Positions 19,455 through 31,721 of a stretch of DNA of 60,067 nucleotides are shown piece after piece. The translations under genes were made by a program, and so were the position numbers. The stretch spans positions 1-60,067 of the forward strand of contig JACRAT010000019.1 of assembly GCA_016234685.1 (NCBI GenBank). Direction: 5' to 3'. The DNA is from Nitrosomonadales bacterium. Lineage in GTDB: Bacteria; Pseudomonadota; Gammaproteobacteria; Burkholderiales; Gallionellaceae. Each line of letters begins with the position of its first letter. Within the stretch, counting starts at the first letter, position 1. Below the pieces are notes generated by a model that did no database searches, was not told the DNA's origin, and was given only the letters and a program-made list of their open reading frames with translations.

Positions 19455-20452
19455 CAGTGCGCTGCTCCTGTCAGATAGCCGATGTCGCGCGTGGCCCACA
19501 ATTCGGCGGCCAGAGCCTGCGCCGATGCCATGTCCTGTGCCCGACCCAGCGTGCGCAGGGCGATGGCCGCTGTGGACAGCACCGCCGCCAGACCGTATTC
19601 GTCTTCGGCCTCGTCGCGCCACAGGCTGCCGAGGCGTGCCACGTCCATCGAATCGTCCTTGATGTGGCGGCTGTCGAACAGCGCAGGCCACTCTTCTTCC
19701 TGCACCGCACCGGCCAGCACCATCCGCACTTTGCACGCCGCATCCGGGTTGCGTTCGGCCTCGCCGCCTTCACCCTTGAACACGGCCATGCTGTGATCGC
19801 CCAGCAACGCAGCCGCCTGCTGGTGAGTCTCGTCGTAGCCGGGATGGAAGATGCCCATGACAGCGGCCTGCGCCGCGAAGGGGTTGAGCATCCGCACGAT
19901 GGTATGCACCGGTGAGCGCAGCCCGAGGATGGGCTTCAGACCGAGGATGTAGTCGAGATCGGCGCTGAGTACATCGATCGGGACGAAGGCGAAATGGCGC
20001 TGACGAATGCCCTCCGCCGCTTCGACGATACTACCGGAGGGCGTGATGCCCAGCGCGGCCAACGCCTGCGGCGCATAGACGCGGTCGGAGATGCCACCGC
20101 GCAAGCCGTGCATCAGCACCGGGATACGGTGGCTCGCCAGCAACAGTGCGGAGAGCACGAACCAAGGCAACTGGCGACGTTTGCCAGCGTAAGCCGCCCA
20201 GTCCAGCGCGACAGTCGGCAGTTCCTGCGGCAGAGTGAGCGAAGCGCGCGCCGCGCTGACGAAGCCAGCCAATTCGGCGGGCGTCTCCTCCTTGACGCGC
20301 ATCAGCATGAGAAAAGCACCAAGTTGCATAGCTTCGGTCTGTCCGGCAAGGATCATGGCCATGGCCTGCTCGGCTTCTTGCTGTGTCAGATCGCGCGCAC
20401 CGCGCTGGCCCTTGCCGAGGATCTGGATGAATCTTGCGAATGGGTGTTCCAT
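19454..20452 (-). CDS. TrpD2/YbiB-like glycosyltransferase-fold protein
   Basis: A 332-aa protein related to anthranilate phosphoribosyltransferase: [32 protein letters not shown] at the N-terminus and a PRPP-site-like HGLRGG. The TrpD signature GTGGD is replaced, as in YbiB/TrpD2, which binds nucleic acid rather than making tryptophan. The start at 20452 ([13 protein letters not shown]) fits family N-termini better than the open frame to 20614. It is coupled to cysG. Its exact role here is unknown. Confidence 0.85.
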   Translation of the reverse strand: MEHPFARFIQILGKGQRGARDLTQQEAEQAMAMILAGQTEAMQLGAFLMLMRVKEETPAELAGFVSAARASLTLPQELPTVALDWAAYAGKRRQLPWFVLSALLLASHRIPVLMHGLRGGISDRVYAPQALAALGITPSGSIVEAAEGIRQRHFAFVPIDVLSADLDYILGLKPILGLRSPVHTIVRMLNPFAAQAAVMGIFHPGYDETHQQAAALLGDHSMAVFKGEGGEAERNPDAACKVRMVLAGAVQEEEWPALFDSRHIKDDSMDVARLGSLWRDEAEDEYGLAAVLSTAAIALRTLGRAQDMASAQALAAELWATRDIGYLTGAAH

Positions 20453-20638
20453 GGTGTTCGGGATGAAAGTTGGGGAGGGTATTGTTGCATGATGCCGCAT
20501 CGCGAGCATCTTGTGTATGTTTGCATCGGCGTGGCACTTCGTGCGCGCCGGGCATAGCCAGTGTGGTCGAAACAAGCACAAGCCGGGGTAAGACACGAAC
20601 CCCGGCATCTTCACCGGAGTTCGCTCCTCACTGCCCGC

Positions 20639-23564
<2,926 letters not shown>

Positions 23565-23577
23565 GGCGTAGGGCTGG

Positions 23578-24759
23578 TCAGTCGGCAATGTAGGGTTTGT
23601 CTTGCGGCATAAAATTCAACACTCGCACGCTGACCGTGGTGATGATGAATGCGATCGCCAGACCGCCCAGCCCCAGCAGGAACTCATAGACCGACGGCTG
23701 ATAACTGCCGATCTGGCCGTCGCCAAAACTGCTGACCGTCTCGAAACCGGGAAAGATGTCCAAGGGATAGGCCTGTCCGCCGATGATGAAGACGTAGAGC
23801 AAAGCAAAGGCGCCAAGCACTACCATCAGCGACGACGCCATCACACAGCGGGTCTTGCCCAAGCCCGGCAGATAGATCAACAGCAACGGCAGCACGTTAC
23901 CCAGCAGCACGTAACCCCACCAGAACAGCGCCGGATAGACACCGCCATCGAGCAGGATGAAGCGCTCGAAATCCATGCGATGCGCGAAATAGGCGTTCGT
24001 CAGATGATAGGTGGCGACCATATACAGCGAGCCCATGACAAACACGCCGAGTAGATTCTTCTTGCGATTCAAGATCGCAGGATCGAGCTCTTTCTCGTTC
24101 CAAGCGTAGATGCTGGTCTGCACCAGATGGAACACCGCCAGCCCCCAGGCGAACGACAGCACGATGAACATCGGCGGCAGCAGCGCCGAGCCGTAGGCTT
24201 GACGTGCAGTGAGGAAAGCGAAGATCAGGCCGGTGCCTGTGGTGAGGATGAAGCGCCAGGCGAATACCGCCAGCCCCGCCGTCTTGTTCCACGGGTTCAT
24301 GCGCTGCTCCATCATGGTCCACAGATAGACCAGCACCAGCGCGAACATGCCGGAATACAGCAATACGTTCCAAGCGAACACCGAGGTGAGGTTGTAGTTA
24401 GTCGCGGCGACCATCACCCGGTCGGGACGGCCTAGATCCAGCATCAGCACGGCCAACCCGCCTGCCAGCATGGCGATGGACAGCAGGCTGGCCAGCGGCG
24501 CGCGCGCCTTGTAGATAGCCTTGCCGAACACCGAGCCGATGGAGGCGACATTGAGCACGCCGGAGGCGGCCACGATCAGAAAGATGGCGAACACGTGCGG
24601 GATGCCCCAGACGATCTGGTTGTTCATGCCGGTGATGATGTGTCCGTGCGATTCCATCAGATGCACAGCATACAATCCGACCCCCGCCACCAGCCCGCCA
24701 GCGGCCAGAAGTAGATAGTACAGACGGTTCTTGGTTCTCAGCGAAGCTGGAGTAGGCAT
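23578..24759 (-). CDS. dsrP: DsrP, NrfD-like membrane subunit of DsrMKJOP
   Basis: A 393-aa polytopic protein with about ten hydrophobic helices, of the NrfD/PsrC type. Motifs include HGHIITGMNNQIVWGIPHV and LDLGRPDRVMVAATNYN. It exchanges electrons with quinone in the DsrMKJOP complex. I take ATG 24759, eight bases after AAGGA, although a GTG at 24765 overlapping the dsrO stop is possible. It sits between dsrO and dsrN as in Allochromatium. Confidence 0.94.
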   Translation of the reverse strand: MPTPASLRTKNRLYYLLLAAGGLVAGVGLYAVHLMESHGHIITGMNNQIVWGIPHVFAIFLIVAASGVLNVASIGSVFGKAIYKARAPLASLLSIAMLAGGLAVLMLDLGRPDRVMVAATNYNLTSVFAWNVLLYSGMFALVLVYLWTMMEQRMNPWNKTAGLAVFAWRFILTTGTGLIFAFLTARQAYGSALLPPMFIVLSFAWGLAVFHLVQTSIYAWNEKELDPAILNRKKNLLGVFVMGSLYMVATYHLTNAYFAHRMDFERFILLDGGVYPALFWWGYVLLGNVLPLLLIYLPGLGKTRCVMASSLMVVLGAFALLYVFIIGGQAYPLDIFPGFETVSSFGDGQIGSYQPSVYEFLLGLGGLAIAFIITTVSVRVLNFMPQDKPYIAD

Positions 24760-24761
24760 GG

Positions 24762-25478
24762 TCACAGTCCTTGGTAACGGATGCCGGGATCGAGTCTGAG
24801 GTCGGCCCGCACCTGAGTGCTGGCGACGCTATGCACCTTGCGGGCGATCTCGCTCTCCGGGTCGTTCAGGTCGCCGAACAAAATGGCATGGTTCGGACAG
24901 GCTTCGGCGCAGGCTGGCTTTTTTCCCTGATCCACGCGATGCACGCACAAGGTGCAGCTTTCCACCGTACCCTTGCCGCGCGGCACGTCGGGATTCTGCC
25001 CGGTCAGCGGCTCATGCACGAAGGAACGCGCCTTGTACGGGCAGGCCATCATGCAGTAACGGCAACCGATGCAGCGATGTTTGTCCACCAGTACGATGCC
25101 GTCGGCGCGCTTGAACGAAGCCTGCGTCGGGCAGACATCCACACAGGGCGGCTCGGCGCAGTGCTGGCACATCATCGGCAACGACAACGTCCGCCCGCTG
25201 CTGATCTCCTTGATCTCGATCTTGCGTATCCACTGCGAGTCGGTAGCACTCGTTCCGCCGGACAGGCCGTTCTCCTTGTTGCACGCAGCGACGCAATCGG
25301 TACAGCCGCTGGTGCATTGCGCGGTGTCGATCAACATGCCCCAGCGCACCTTGCTGGAAGCGCCCTGCGCCTCACCGTGCGCCACTTCGAACAGCATCAT
25401 CCCCGGCGCGATGGCGATAGCCGCCGCGCCCAGCGAGGTCTTCAGGAATTGTCTGCGTCGTGCGTCAATCTCATTCAT
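24762..25478 (-). CDS. dsrO: DsrO, periplasmic ferredoxin-like subunit of DsrMKJOP
   Basis: A 238-aa Fe-S protein starting MNEIDARRRQFLKTSLGAAA, a Tat signal with RRRQF, so it is exported folded. Cysteine groups for four [4Fe-4S] clusters follow: CTSGCTDCVAAC, CQHCAEPPCVDVC, CIGCRYCMMACP and CTLCVHRVDQGKKPACAEAC. It passes electrons between DsrJ and DsrP. The ATG overlaps the dsrJ stop (ATGA). I reject an upstream opening at 25526 because it lies inside dsrJ. Confidence 0.94.
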   Translation of the reverse strand: MNEIDARRRQFLKTSLGAAAIAIAPGMMLFEVAHGEAQGASSKVRWGMLIDTAQCTSGCTDCVAACNKENGLSGGTSATDSQWIRKIEIKEISSGRTLSLPMMCQHCAEPPCVDVCPTQASFKRADGIVLVDKHRCIGCRYCMMACPYKARSFVHEPLTGQNPDVPRGKGTVESCTLCVHRVDQGKKPACAEACPNHAILFGDLNDPESEIARKVHSVASTQVRADLRLDPGIRYQGL

Positions 25479-25844
25479 TCCGCACCTCCTACAACATTCG
25501 CCGGGCGACGCTTGCTGGCGTGGCACTCGAAACAGTCGATCTTCACCGCCGTGTAACGATGGCAGCCAACGCAGAAACTATCTTCGCGCGCGGTCACGCT
25601 GTCATCTTTCAAACTGGCGTGGCAATTCACACAGTTCTTCAGGCTGTGCTGCTCCTCACGCCCCCCCCTGCCGCACCGTCTCGTCGCGCTGATGGGTGAG
25701 CAGGTGCATGTGGTTCTTGCGCATCCACTGGCTATCCTTCACGCACTGCCCGCCCTTGCCGATGTCGAGCTTGGGCGTGCCAGCCTCGGCTGCCCAAGTG
25801 GGGGCGGACAGAAGAAACAACAAACCGAGCAGCATCGCCTTCAT
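25475..25844 (-). pseudogene. dsrJ: DsrJ triheme cytochrome c, frameshifted at a G8 tract
   Basis: The frame from ATG 25844 gives a signal peptide (MKAMLLGLLFLLSAPTWAAE), then GGQCVKDSQWMRKNHMHLL with the conserved C34 that is a heme ligand in DsrJ. It stops (RQGGA*) just after eight consecutive G (plus-strand C run 25661-25668). With seven G it would continue GREEQHSLKN and then the three heme motifs CVNCH, CVGCH and CFECH, ending at TGA 25475-25477 overlapping dsrO. The intact form would be 122 aa. The rest of the operon is intact, so a sequencing error, slippage or phase variation is likelier than decay. Confidence 0.85.
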
Positions 25845-25884
25845 GGTATTCAGAAAAGAGTTCGTCAGCAGATGTAAGGAGTCT

Positions 25885-25955
25885 ACCCCCATCCAGAGCT
25901 TCCCCCGGCGAAGGGGAAGGAGATGGTTCCCCAGAGAGAGGGCTCGGGAGGGGGT
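25885..25955. repeat. REP-like repeats in the dsrL-dsrJ gap
   Basis: The 121-base gap between dsrL and dsrJ is filled with CCCCCATCCAGAGCTTCCCC, a CTTCCCC/GGGGAAG hairpin, and CCAGAGAGAGGGCTCGGGAG. This is the same repeat family as at 13410-13522. It could form mRNA hairpins within the operon transcript and affect dsrJOP expression. Confidence 0.6.
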
Positions 25956-25965
25956 AAAAACCATG

Positions 25966-27936
25966 TTACTCACCCAAGCCCATCTGGATATAACCAGTCG
26001 GACATACGTCGGCGCAGATATGGCAGCCAATGCACTTGTCGTAATCGGTCGTCACATAACGCCCGGTCGTCGCCTCCGACTTCTTGACGCGAGACACGGC
26101 GGTCTGCGGACAGTACACCACACAGTTGTCGCACTCGAAACACATGCCGCAGCTCATGCAGCGCTTGGCCTCGGCTTGCGCCTCTTTCTCGGTGAGCACA
26201 CCCAGACGCTCGTTGAAATTGCCCAGCGCACTCTGCTCGTCCAGCGTGATGACATGGCGCTGGTTGCGCGGCGTATATGAGAAGTGGCCAAGGAACAGCT
26301 TGTCATGCGGGATGACGTAGCGGTCGGAACGATTGTCGAAGTTGTGCACCGCGACGTTGGAATTGCACGTACCACGCATCGGCTCCTGCGCCGCCTCGAT
26401 CTTGATGCCCTTCTCTACCAGCTTGCGCATCAGGTCGAACTGGTGCGCGTCGATCTTCGGACGTTTGTCCAGATCACGGCCCTGCAAGAAATTATGGATA
26501 CCGTCAGCGGCGATGGAGCCGTGGCCGACAGCGGTGGTCAGCAGATGCGGACGGATCACGTCGCCGCCGGCGAACACGCCCGGCTTGCCGTTCACCACAT
26601 AGTTGCGGTCGGTGGAGACTGCGCCACGGCCATTGTTGAACTCTTCCAAGCCGGTGAAATCCACCGCCTGACCGATGGCGGAGACGATCAGATCGGCTTC
26701 GATGTCGTGTTCAGAGCCTTCGACGTTCTTGATCTCCAGCTTGCCACCGGCGAACTTGGCTTCGCACTTGGCGACACGCAACGCCGTCGCCCGTCCGTCT
26801 GCTCCGCGCACGATGCCGATCGGCACGAGGCTGCCGAGGATGTGGATACCTTCGGCCAGCGCCTGCTCGATCTCGTGCTTGCTGGCTTGCATCTTGTCGA
26901 TGTTGAACACCGAGGTCAGCGTCACTTCCGCCCCCTGTTTGGCGGAGATGTCAGCCACGTCGTGCGCCATGCGCCCGGCGATAGCGTGTTCGGCATCGGT
27001 CGGTTTGGCGTGCGAGATATGGCCCAGACGACGCGCCACAGTCGCCACGTCGATGGAGGTATCACCGCCGCCGACCACCACCACGCGCTTGCCGACATGC
27101 TGCAAACGCCCGTCGTTGAAGGCTTTCAGGAAGGCTGTCGCCGTCACCACATTGGGGGCTTCGGCATTGGCGATGGGCAGCGCACGACCAGCCTGCGCCC
27201 CCATGCCGAGGAATACGGAGTCGAACTCCTGACGGATCTGCTCCAGCGTGATGTCGCGCCCGACATGGATGTTGAGGCGAACTTCAACACCGAGGTCGAG
27301 GATGCGCTGGATCTCTGCATCCAGCACGTCGCGCGGGGTACGGAAGCCGGGGATGCCGTAACGCATCATGCCGCCCAGATATTCATGCTCGTCGAACACC
27401 GTGACGGCGTGGCCCTTCATCACCAGTTGATAGGCGCAGGACAGACCGGCCGGGCCGCCGCCCAAAATGGCGACCTTCTTGCCGGAAGAGGCGACATCCG
27501 GCTTGTTGAATTTGAGGTTATTGGCGATGGCGTATTCGCCGAGGAAATGCTCCACCGAGTTGATGCCGACGTGGTCTTCCACTTCGTTGCGGTTACAGCC
27601 GGTCTCGCAAGGCGCGGGGCAGACGCGGCCCATCACGGCGGGGAAAGGGTTGGCTTCGGTCAGACGACGCCATGCGTATTCCTGCCAGGGCATGACGGGC
27701 TTGCCGTCCGCGCCGTTCGGCACTTTCTCGGTGCCGCGCACGATGGCCAGATAACCACGAATATCCTCACCAGCCGGGCAACTGCCCTGACAGGGCGGCG
27801 TGGACTGGATGTAAGTCGGACATTTGTAGGAATGTCCCGCCTGGAATATCTTTTGATTCCAGCGACGCACCTTGTTATCGCCATCCTTGTAGCGACGGAA
27901 TGTGATCTTCTGCGGGGTTTCATTCACTGCTGACAT
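25966..27936 (-). CDS. dsrL: DsrL iron-sulfur flavoprotein
   Basis: A 656-aa glutamate-synthase-small-subunit-like oxidoreductase, the usual DsrL length. The N-terminal cluster region is TPPCQGSCPAGEDIRGYL and the FAD loop AILGGGPAGLSCAYQL. The NAD(P) loop is VVVVGGGDTSIDVA. The C-terminal ferredoxin part has CMSCGMCFECDNC and KCIGCHICADVCPTGY. In sulfur oxidisers it is required in vivo and passes electrons from DsrAB sulfur oxidation to NAD(P). Its GAGGAG site and ATG at 27936 follow dsrK closely. The oxidative reading is supported by dsrEFH nearby. Confidence 0.96.
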   Translation of the reverse strand: MSAVNETPQKITFRRYKDGDNKVRRWNQKIFQAGHSYKCPTYIQSTPPCQGSCPAGEDIRGYLAIVRGTEKVPNGADGKPVMPWQEYAWRRLTEANPFPAVMGRVCPAPCETGCNRNEVEDHVGINSVEHFLGEYAIANNLKFNKPDVASSGKKVAILGGGPAGLSCAYQLVMKGHAVTVFDEHEYLGGMMRYGIPGFRTPRDVLDAEIQRILDLGVEVRLNIHVGRDITLEQIRQEFDSVFLGMGAQAGRALPIANAEAPNVVTATAFLKAFNDGRLQHVGKRVVVVGGGDTSIDVATVARRLGHISHAKPTDAEHAIAGRMAHDVADISAKQGAEVTLTSVFNIDKMQASKHEIEQALAEGIHILGSLVPIGIVRGADGRATALRVAKCEAKFAGGKLEIKNVEGSEHDIEADLIVSAIGQAVDFTGLEEFNNGRGAVSTDRNYVVNGKPGVFAGGDVIRPHLLTTAVGHGSIAADGIHNFLQGRDLDKRPKIDAHQFDLMRKLVEKGIKIEAAQEPMRGTCNSNVAVHNFDNRSDRYVIPHDKLFLGHFSYTPRNQRHVITLDEQSALGNFNERLGVLTEKEAQAEAKRCMSCGMCFECDNCVVYCPQTAVSRVKKSEATTGRYVTTDYDKCIGCHICADVCPTGYIQMGLGE

Positions 27937-27951
27937 TTTGCCTTCTCCTCG

Positions 27952-29490
27952 TTATTTCGGGCCCAGCTGGATCGCATTGCTGACCAGCTGATGTACACCA
28001 CCTACCATCCTGCGGTCGAAACCGTAGATGGGCATGACCTTGGTGAACTGCGCCTTGCAGATGGCACAGATGGTCGCCATGAAGTTGACGCCATGTTCAT
28101 CCACCACTTGTTGCAACACTTCCATGCGCGGCAAAGCCCCCTTGACGCGCAGGTCGATCAGATCATCGGTGAGCAGGCCGCCACCGCCGCCGCAGCAGAA
28201 GGTCTGCTCGCGGGTGGTGTTGGCCCTCATCTCGACAAAATTGTTGGCGACCGCTTTGATGATGTTGCGCGGGATGTCGAACTGGCCGCCGGGCAGATCG
28301 CCCATGCGCGAGCCGCGCGCCACATTGCAGGAGTCGTGGAACGTGATGATGTGCTTGTCGTTCTTCGATTTGTCGAACGTCAGGCGCTCATCCTGGATCA
28401 TGTCCCAAGTGAATTCGCAGATATGCGCAGGCTGCTTGTAGCGATGATCCAGCTGTTTTTGCAGCATCTGCGCGAAGCGGTCATTGGCGTCTGCACCGTC
28501 GCCCACGCCAGTGAGCGTGTTCCAGAAACTGTAAGCCACGCGCCAGGCATGGCCGCACTCACCCACCACGATGCGCTTGACGCCCAACTCCAGCGCGGCC
28601 TGACGGATGCGCATGGCGATCTTGCGCAACTGGTCGTAGTTACCGATGAACATGCCGAAGTTGCCCGCTTCCGAAGACATCGACGACAACGTCCAACTGG
28701 TGCCGGTGGCGTGGAACACCTTGGCGTAGCCGATCAAACTGTCGATATGCGGCTCGGCGAAGAAATCGGCGGACGGCGTGATGAGCAGCACTTCCGCGCC
28801 CTGCACGTCGATAGGGAAGCGCACGTCGATGCCGGTAGCATCCTTCACGTCCTCTTCCAGCCCTTCCAACGTGTCGATCAGCGCCGGGGCAGGTAGGCCG
28901 AGATTGTTGCCGATCTTGTGTACCTTGCCGATGATCTCGTTGGAATATTTCTGACCGTAACCGACGGAATCCAGTATCTCGCGCGCCGCCATGGTGACTT
29001 CGGCGGTGTCGATGCCGTAGGGGCAGAACACCGAGCAGCGGCGGCATTCGGAGCACTGGTTGAAATAGTTGTACCACTCGTCCAGCACTTCGCGCGTCAG
29101 GTCGCGCGCACCGACCAACGCGGGGAACAGCTTGCCAGGCAGAGTGAAATAGCGGCGATACACGCTGCGCATCAGATCCTGACGCGCCACCGGCATGTTC
29201 TTCGGATCTTGCGTACCGATGAAATAGTGGCATTTGTCGGAACAAGCGCCGCAATGCACGCAGGCATCCATGTAAACCTTGAGTGAGCGATACTTGCCCA
29301 GCAGTTCGCCCATCTTGGCGATGACTGCATCATGCGTCTCTTGCCAATTCTCGGCAAGTTTGCCGGGGAACCCTATGGCTTCATTGATCTTTTCATTGGC
29401 AACGAACGGCCCCTTCCCTTCCATCGCGCCCGGTTTCAGCACGGGAACGATAGGGATGACTCGATAAGCTGGCGCGACGATATCCGCCAT
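27952..29490 (-). CDS. dsrK: DsrK, catalytic iron-sulfur subunit of DsrMKJOP
   Basis: A 512-aa HdrD-like protein. Two ferredoxin motifs occur (CVHCGACSDKCHYF and CSECRRCSVFCPYG). They are followed by CCG-type cysteines (GECGHAWRV, DSCNVARGSR, TFCCGGGGG, ICAICKAQF) that bind a special [4Fe-4S] cluster. It is believed to oxidise or reduce the DsrC cysteine pair on the cytoplasmic side. It starts one base from the dsrM stop, in the standard dsr order. Confidence 0.96.
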   Translation of the reverse strand: MADIVAPAYRVIPIVPVLKPGAMEGKGPFVANEKINEAIGFPGKLAENWQETHDAVIAKMGELLGKYRSLKVYMDACVHCGACSDKCHYFIGTQDPKNMPVARQDLMRSVYRRYFTLPGKLFPALVGARDLTREVLDEWYNYFNQCSECRRCSVFCPYGIDTAEVTMAAREILDSVGYGQKYSNEIIGKVHKIGNNLGLPAPALIDTLEGLEEDVKDATGIDVRFPIDVQGAEVLLITPSADFFAEPHIDSLIGYAKVFHATGTSWTLSSMSSEAGNFGMFIGNYDQLRKIAMRIRQAALELGVKRIVVGECGHAWRVAYSFWNTLTGVGDGADANDRFAQMLQKQLDHRYKQPAHICEFTWDMIQDERLTFDKSKNDKHIITFHDSCNVARGSRMGDLPGGQFDIPRNIIKAVANNFVEMRANTTREQTFCCGGGGGLLTDDLIDLRVKGALPRMEVLQQVVDEHGVNFMATICAICKAQFTKVMPIYGFDRRMVGGVHQLVSNAIQLGPK

Positions 29491-29491
29491 G

Positions 29492-30217
29492 CTAATTCTC
29501 CGATTCCAGTTTGGCAGCCCAAGGGCTCAGGTGGCGCTTCTCGCGCGGATCATCTTTCTGATTGCGGGTGGGTGAGAAAAAGACTCCTGGAGCATGGAGC
29601 AACTTGCTAAAGGGGAACACGACCAGGAGTAACACCACGAGTGAAAGATGCGACAACAACAACAGATCGGCCGGAAGCGCCTGTACGTCGAAACGCATCA
29701 GACCGAGAAAATAACTCTTCACCGCGATCACATCGGTATGCGCGACGAATTTCATCAGCAAGCCGGAAGCGGCGATGGCGATGAGCAACAGCAGCATCAG
29801 ATGATCGGACGGTGTAGAGATGTAACGGATGCGCTCGACAAACAAGCGGCGCACCCACAATCCGCACAGGCCGAGCAGCATGGTCAGCCCGGCATACATG
29901 CCGAAGGGCTGGATCATGCCCACCCATGCCCAGACGGGATCGGTGAAATAACGCAAATGGCGCATCAGCACCAAAGCCAAGCTGGCGTGGAACAGCCAGC
30001 CCATGCTCCAAGTCCACAGATTGGCCTTGAACAGGCTCTCGAACACCAGCACCTCGCGCGCCATGCGCATCACCACGCCACGGGTGGTGGTAGGCGCAGG
30101 CGTGGTGGGGATCTTCAGCGGCGCAGGCGTAAGCGCATAGGTGCGGATACGCTGCAACACCCCGACGACGAACAGCAGGGTCGCAACATAGAACAGAGTC
30201 GCAAACAGCGCGTCCAT
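29492..30217 (-). CDS. dsrM: DsrM, membrane cytochrome b subunit
   Basis: A 241-aa NarI-like protein with about five hydrophobic helices, starting MDALFATLFYVATLLFVVGV. Histidines in WLFHASLALVLMRHLRY and HLSLVVLLLV fit two heme b ligand pairs. It links DsrK to the quinone pool. It follows dsrC in the operon. Confidence 0.94.
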   Translation of the reverse strand: MDALFATLFYVATLLFVVGVLQRIRTYALTPAPLKIPTTPAPTTTRGVVMRMAREVLVFESLFKANLWTWSMGWLFHASLALVLMRHLRYFTDPVWAWVGMIQPFGMYAGLTMLLGLCGLWVRRLFVERIRYISTPSDHLMLLLLIAIAASGLLMKFVAHTDVIAVKSYFLGLMRFDVQALPADLLLLSHLSLVVLLLVVFPFSKLLHAPGVFFSPTRNQKDDPREKRHLSPWAAKLESEN

Positions 30218-30241
30218 CGTCAGTTCAGCTCCGGCAACAGA

Positions 30242-30577
30242 TCAAACGCAACCGGTGGGCTTGGGCAGACCGGCGATCTTGCACGCCTGCTTGCCGGGGC
30301 CGTAAGGGAACAGACCGTACAGATATTCGCTGTTGCCCTTCTCCGCCCCCAGCTTCTTGCCGATGGCTTTGGTCAGCACGCGCACTGCCGGAGCGATCTG
30401 GTATTCGTCGAAGTATTCGCGCAGGAAGTTGACGACTTCCCAGTGTTGCTCGCTCATCTCGATGCTTTCGGTCTTGGCGATATAGTCCGCCACTTCCGCA
30501 TTCCACTCGCCCAGATTGATCAGATAGCCTTCTTCGTCCGTTTCGTAGCTCTTGCCGCCAACTTCGATACTTGCCAT
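30242..30577 (-). CDS. dsrC: DsrC sulfur carrier with both redox cysteines
   Basis: A 111-aa protein from ATG 30577 (MASIEVGGKSYETDEEGYL). The flexible C-terminus KQACKIAGLPKPTGCV carries C99 and the penultimate C110, separated by ten residues. These form the DsrC trisulfide that is the substrate of DsrAB and is processed by DsrMK. A longer open frame to 30766 is only read-through upstream. It lies between dsrH and dsrM. Compare the cysteine-free paralogue at 35257. Confidence 0.97.
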   Translation of the reverse strand: MASIEVGGKSYETDEEGYLINLGEWNAEVADYIAKTESIEMSEQHWEVVNFLREYFDEYQIAPAVRVLTKAIGKKLGAEKGNSEYLYGLFPYGPGKQACKIAGLPKPTGCV

Positions 30578-30665
30578 ATTCGTTCTCCTTGTAATTGATA
30601 TTTCGCTGCTTATGTCGCAGCAGAGATTTCCCTCTCCCCGCTGCGGCGTATTCCTTACGCCAACT

Positions 30666-30962
30666 TCACAGCCAAGACTGGCAGCTCTTGTTGGCCTCGA
30701 CCAGATCGACGAAACCGCCGAAATCCACCGGCGTGATGCCTTCCGCCAGACGGTCGCCCAAACCACGGGCTTCGAGGTCAGGCATCAGGACATGCACCTT
30801 GAACCGTCCCATCGCCTGATTCAGCTTGGCTTCCACGGCACAGCCACGCGTCGCGGCATAGACCGCATCTTCGATCAGCAGGATGTCGCCACCCGTCGCC
30901 GTCGCCAGACAGCTATCCAGCGTGCCACCGCTCAGGGGTGATTTATTGATGATGTGTAACAT
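30666..30962 (-). CDS. dsrH: DsrH (TusB-like) subunit of DsrEFH
   Basis: A 98-aa subunit that begins MLHIINKSPLSGGTLDSCLA. The conserved cysteine is C18, and GGDILLIEDAVYAA is the family core. DsrE2F2H2 is a cytoplasmic sulfur transferase that receives sulfur from TusA and passes it to DsrC. It follows dsrF by nine bases. Confidence 0.95.
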   Translation of the reverse strand: MLHIINKSPLSGGTLDSCLATATGGDILLIEDAVYAATRGCAVEAKLNQAMGRFKVHVLMPDLEARGLGDRLAEGITPVDFGGFVDLVEANKSCQSWL

Positions 30963-30971
30963 GTGTCCCCC

Positions 30972-31337
30972 TCAGAAACTCAAGACCACGTCCTGCTCGT
31001 CCATCAGCGCGCCCATCTCGGCACGGCTGAGTACGGTGACGTCCACCAACAGATCCTCTTCAGTCAGCCCGCGTGCTTCCATGGCTTCCCTCTCGACGTA
31101 CAGTTTTTCGATGTCGTAGCCTTCCAGTGCACGATAGGCCGGCGAGAAGTTCTTGGTCTCGATGCCCTTGGTCTGCTGCCCCTTCTTCAACTGATACACG
31201 CCGTCGTCCATGAACACCAGCGACACATCCTGATCGAAGGCGGCGGTGATGAGCACCACTTCCAGCGACTCCAGTGCGTAGATCGTGCCGTAGGGCGCTT
31301 TTCGATTGACGAACATGAATTTCTTGACATCACTCAT
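30972..31337 (-). CDS. dsrF: DsrF (TusC-like) subunit of DsrEFH
   Basis: A 121-aa subunit starting MSDVKKFMFVNRKAPYGTIY, with FDQDVSLVFMDDGVYQL typical of the family. There is no active-site cysteine, as in other DsrF proteins. It builds the DsrEFH hexamer, and lies 11 bases after dsrE. Confidence 0.95.
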   Translation of the reverse strand: MSDVKKFMFVNRKAPYGTIYALESLEVVLITAAFDQDVSLVFMDDGVYQLKKGQQTKGIETKNFSPAYRALEGYDIEKLYVEREAMEARGLTEEDLLVDVTVLSRAEMGALMDEQDVVLSF

Positions 31338-31348
31338 CTCGTCTCTCC

Positions 31349-31708
31349 TCAGTCGCCGAAGGTGACCAAACGGTCACACTTGATACCGGCTTCGACCAAC
31401 TGCCCCAGACCGGAGATGCGAAAGCCCTGTGCCAGATTCTCTTCCTTGATGCCGCGACGCAGCGCTGCCGCCACACACACCACCAGATCGACCTTGTGCT
31501 CTTCCGCCAGTTTGCTCCAGCGCGCCACGATGTTGCGGTCGTCCTGCGGCGGCTCGGTCAGACGCGAGGCGTTGTTCACCCCGTCGTGATAGAAGAACAC
31601 CCGCCACACCTCGTGTCCCTTGGCGAGTGCCGCCTTGGCGAACAGATAGGCCGAGTCGCTGGCCTGATGCTGGTATGGCCCTTCGTTGATGACTATGCCG
31701 AATTTCAT
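31349..31708 (-). CDS. dsrE: DsrE (TusD-like) sulfurtransferase subunit
   Basis: A 119-aa subunit. The active cysteine is C78 in VDLVVCVAAALRRGI, the same position as in Allochromatium DsrE as I recall it. It accepts a persulfide and gives it to DsrC. The core MKFGIVINEGPYQHQASDSA is typical. It follows dsrB directly. dsrEFH marks oxidative rather than reductive Dsr systems. Confidence 0.96.
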   Translation of the reverse strand: MKFGIVINEGPYQHQASDSAYLFAKAALAKGHEVWRVFFYHDGVNNASRLTEPPQDDRNIVARWSKLAEEHKVDLVVCVAAALRRGIKEENLAQGFRISGLGQLVEAGIKCDRLVTFGD

Positions 31709-31721
31709 CTCTGGCTTCCCC

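Noticed and set aside
26284..27933. A 549-aa plus-strand frame opposite dsrL
   Set aside because: It is an antisense shadow. DsrL on the minus strand has all expected cluster and FAD motifs.
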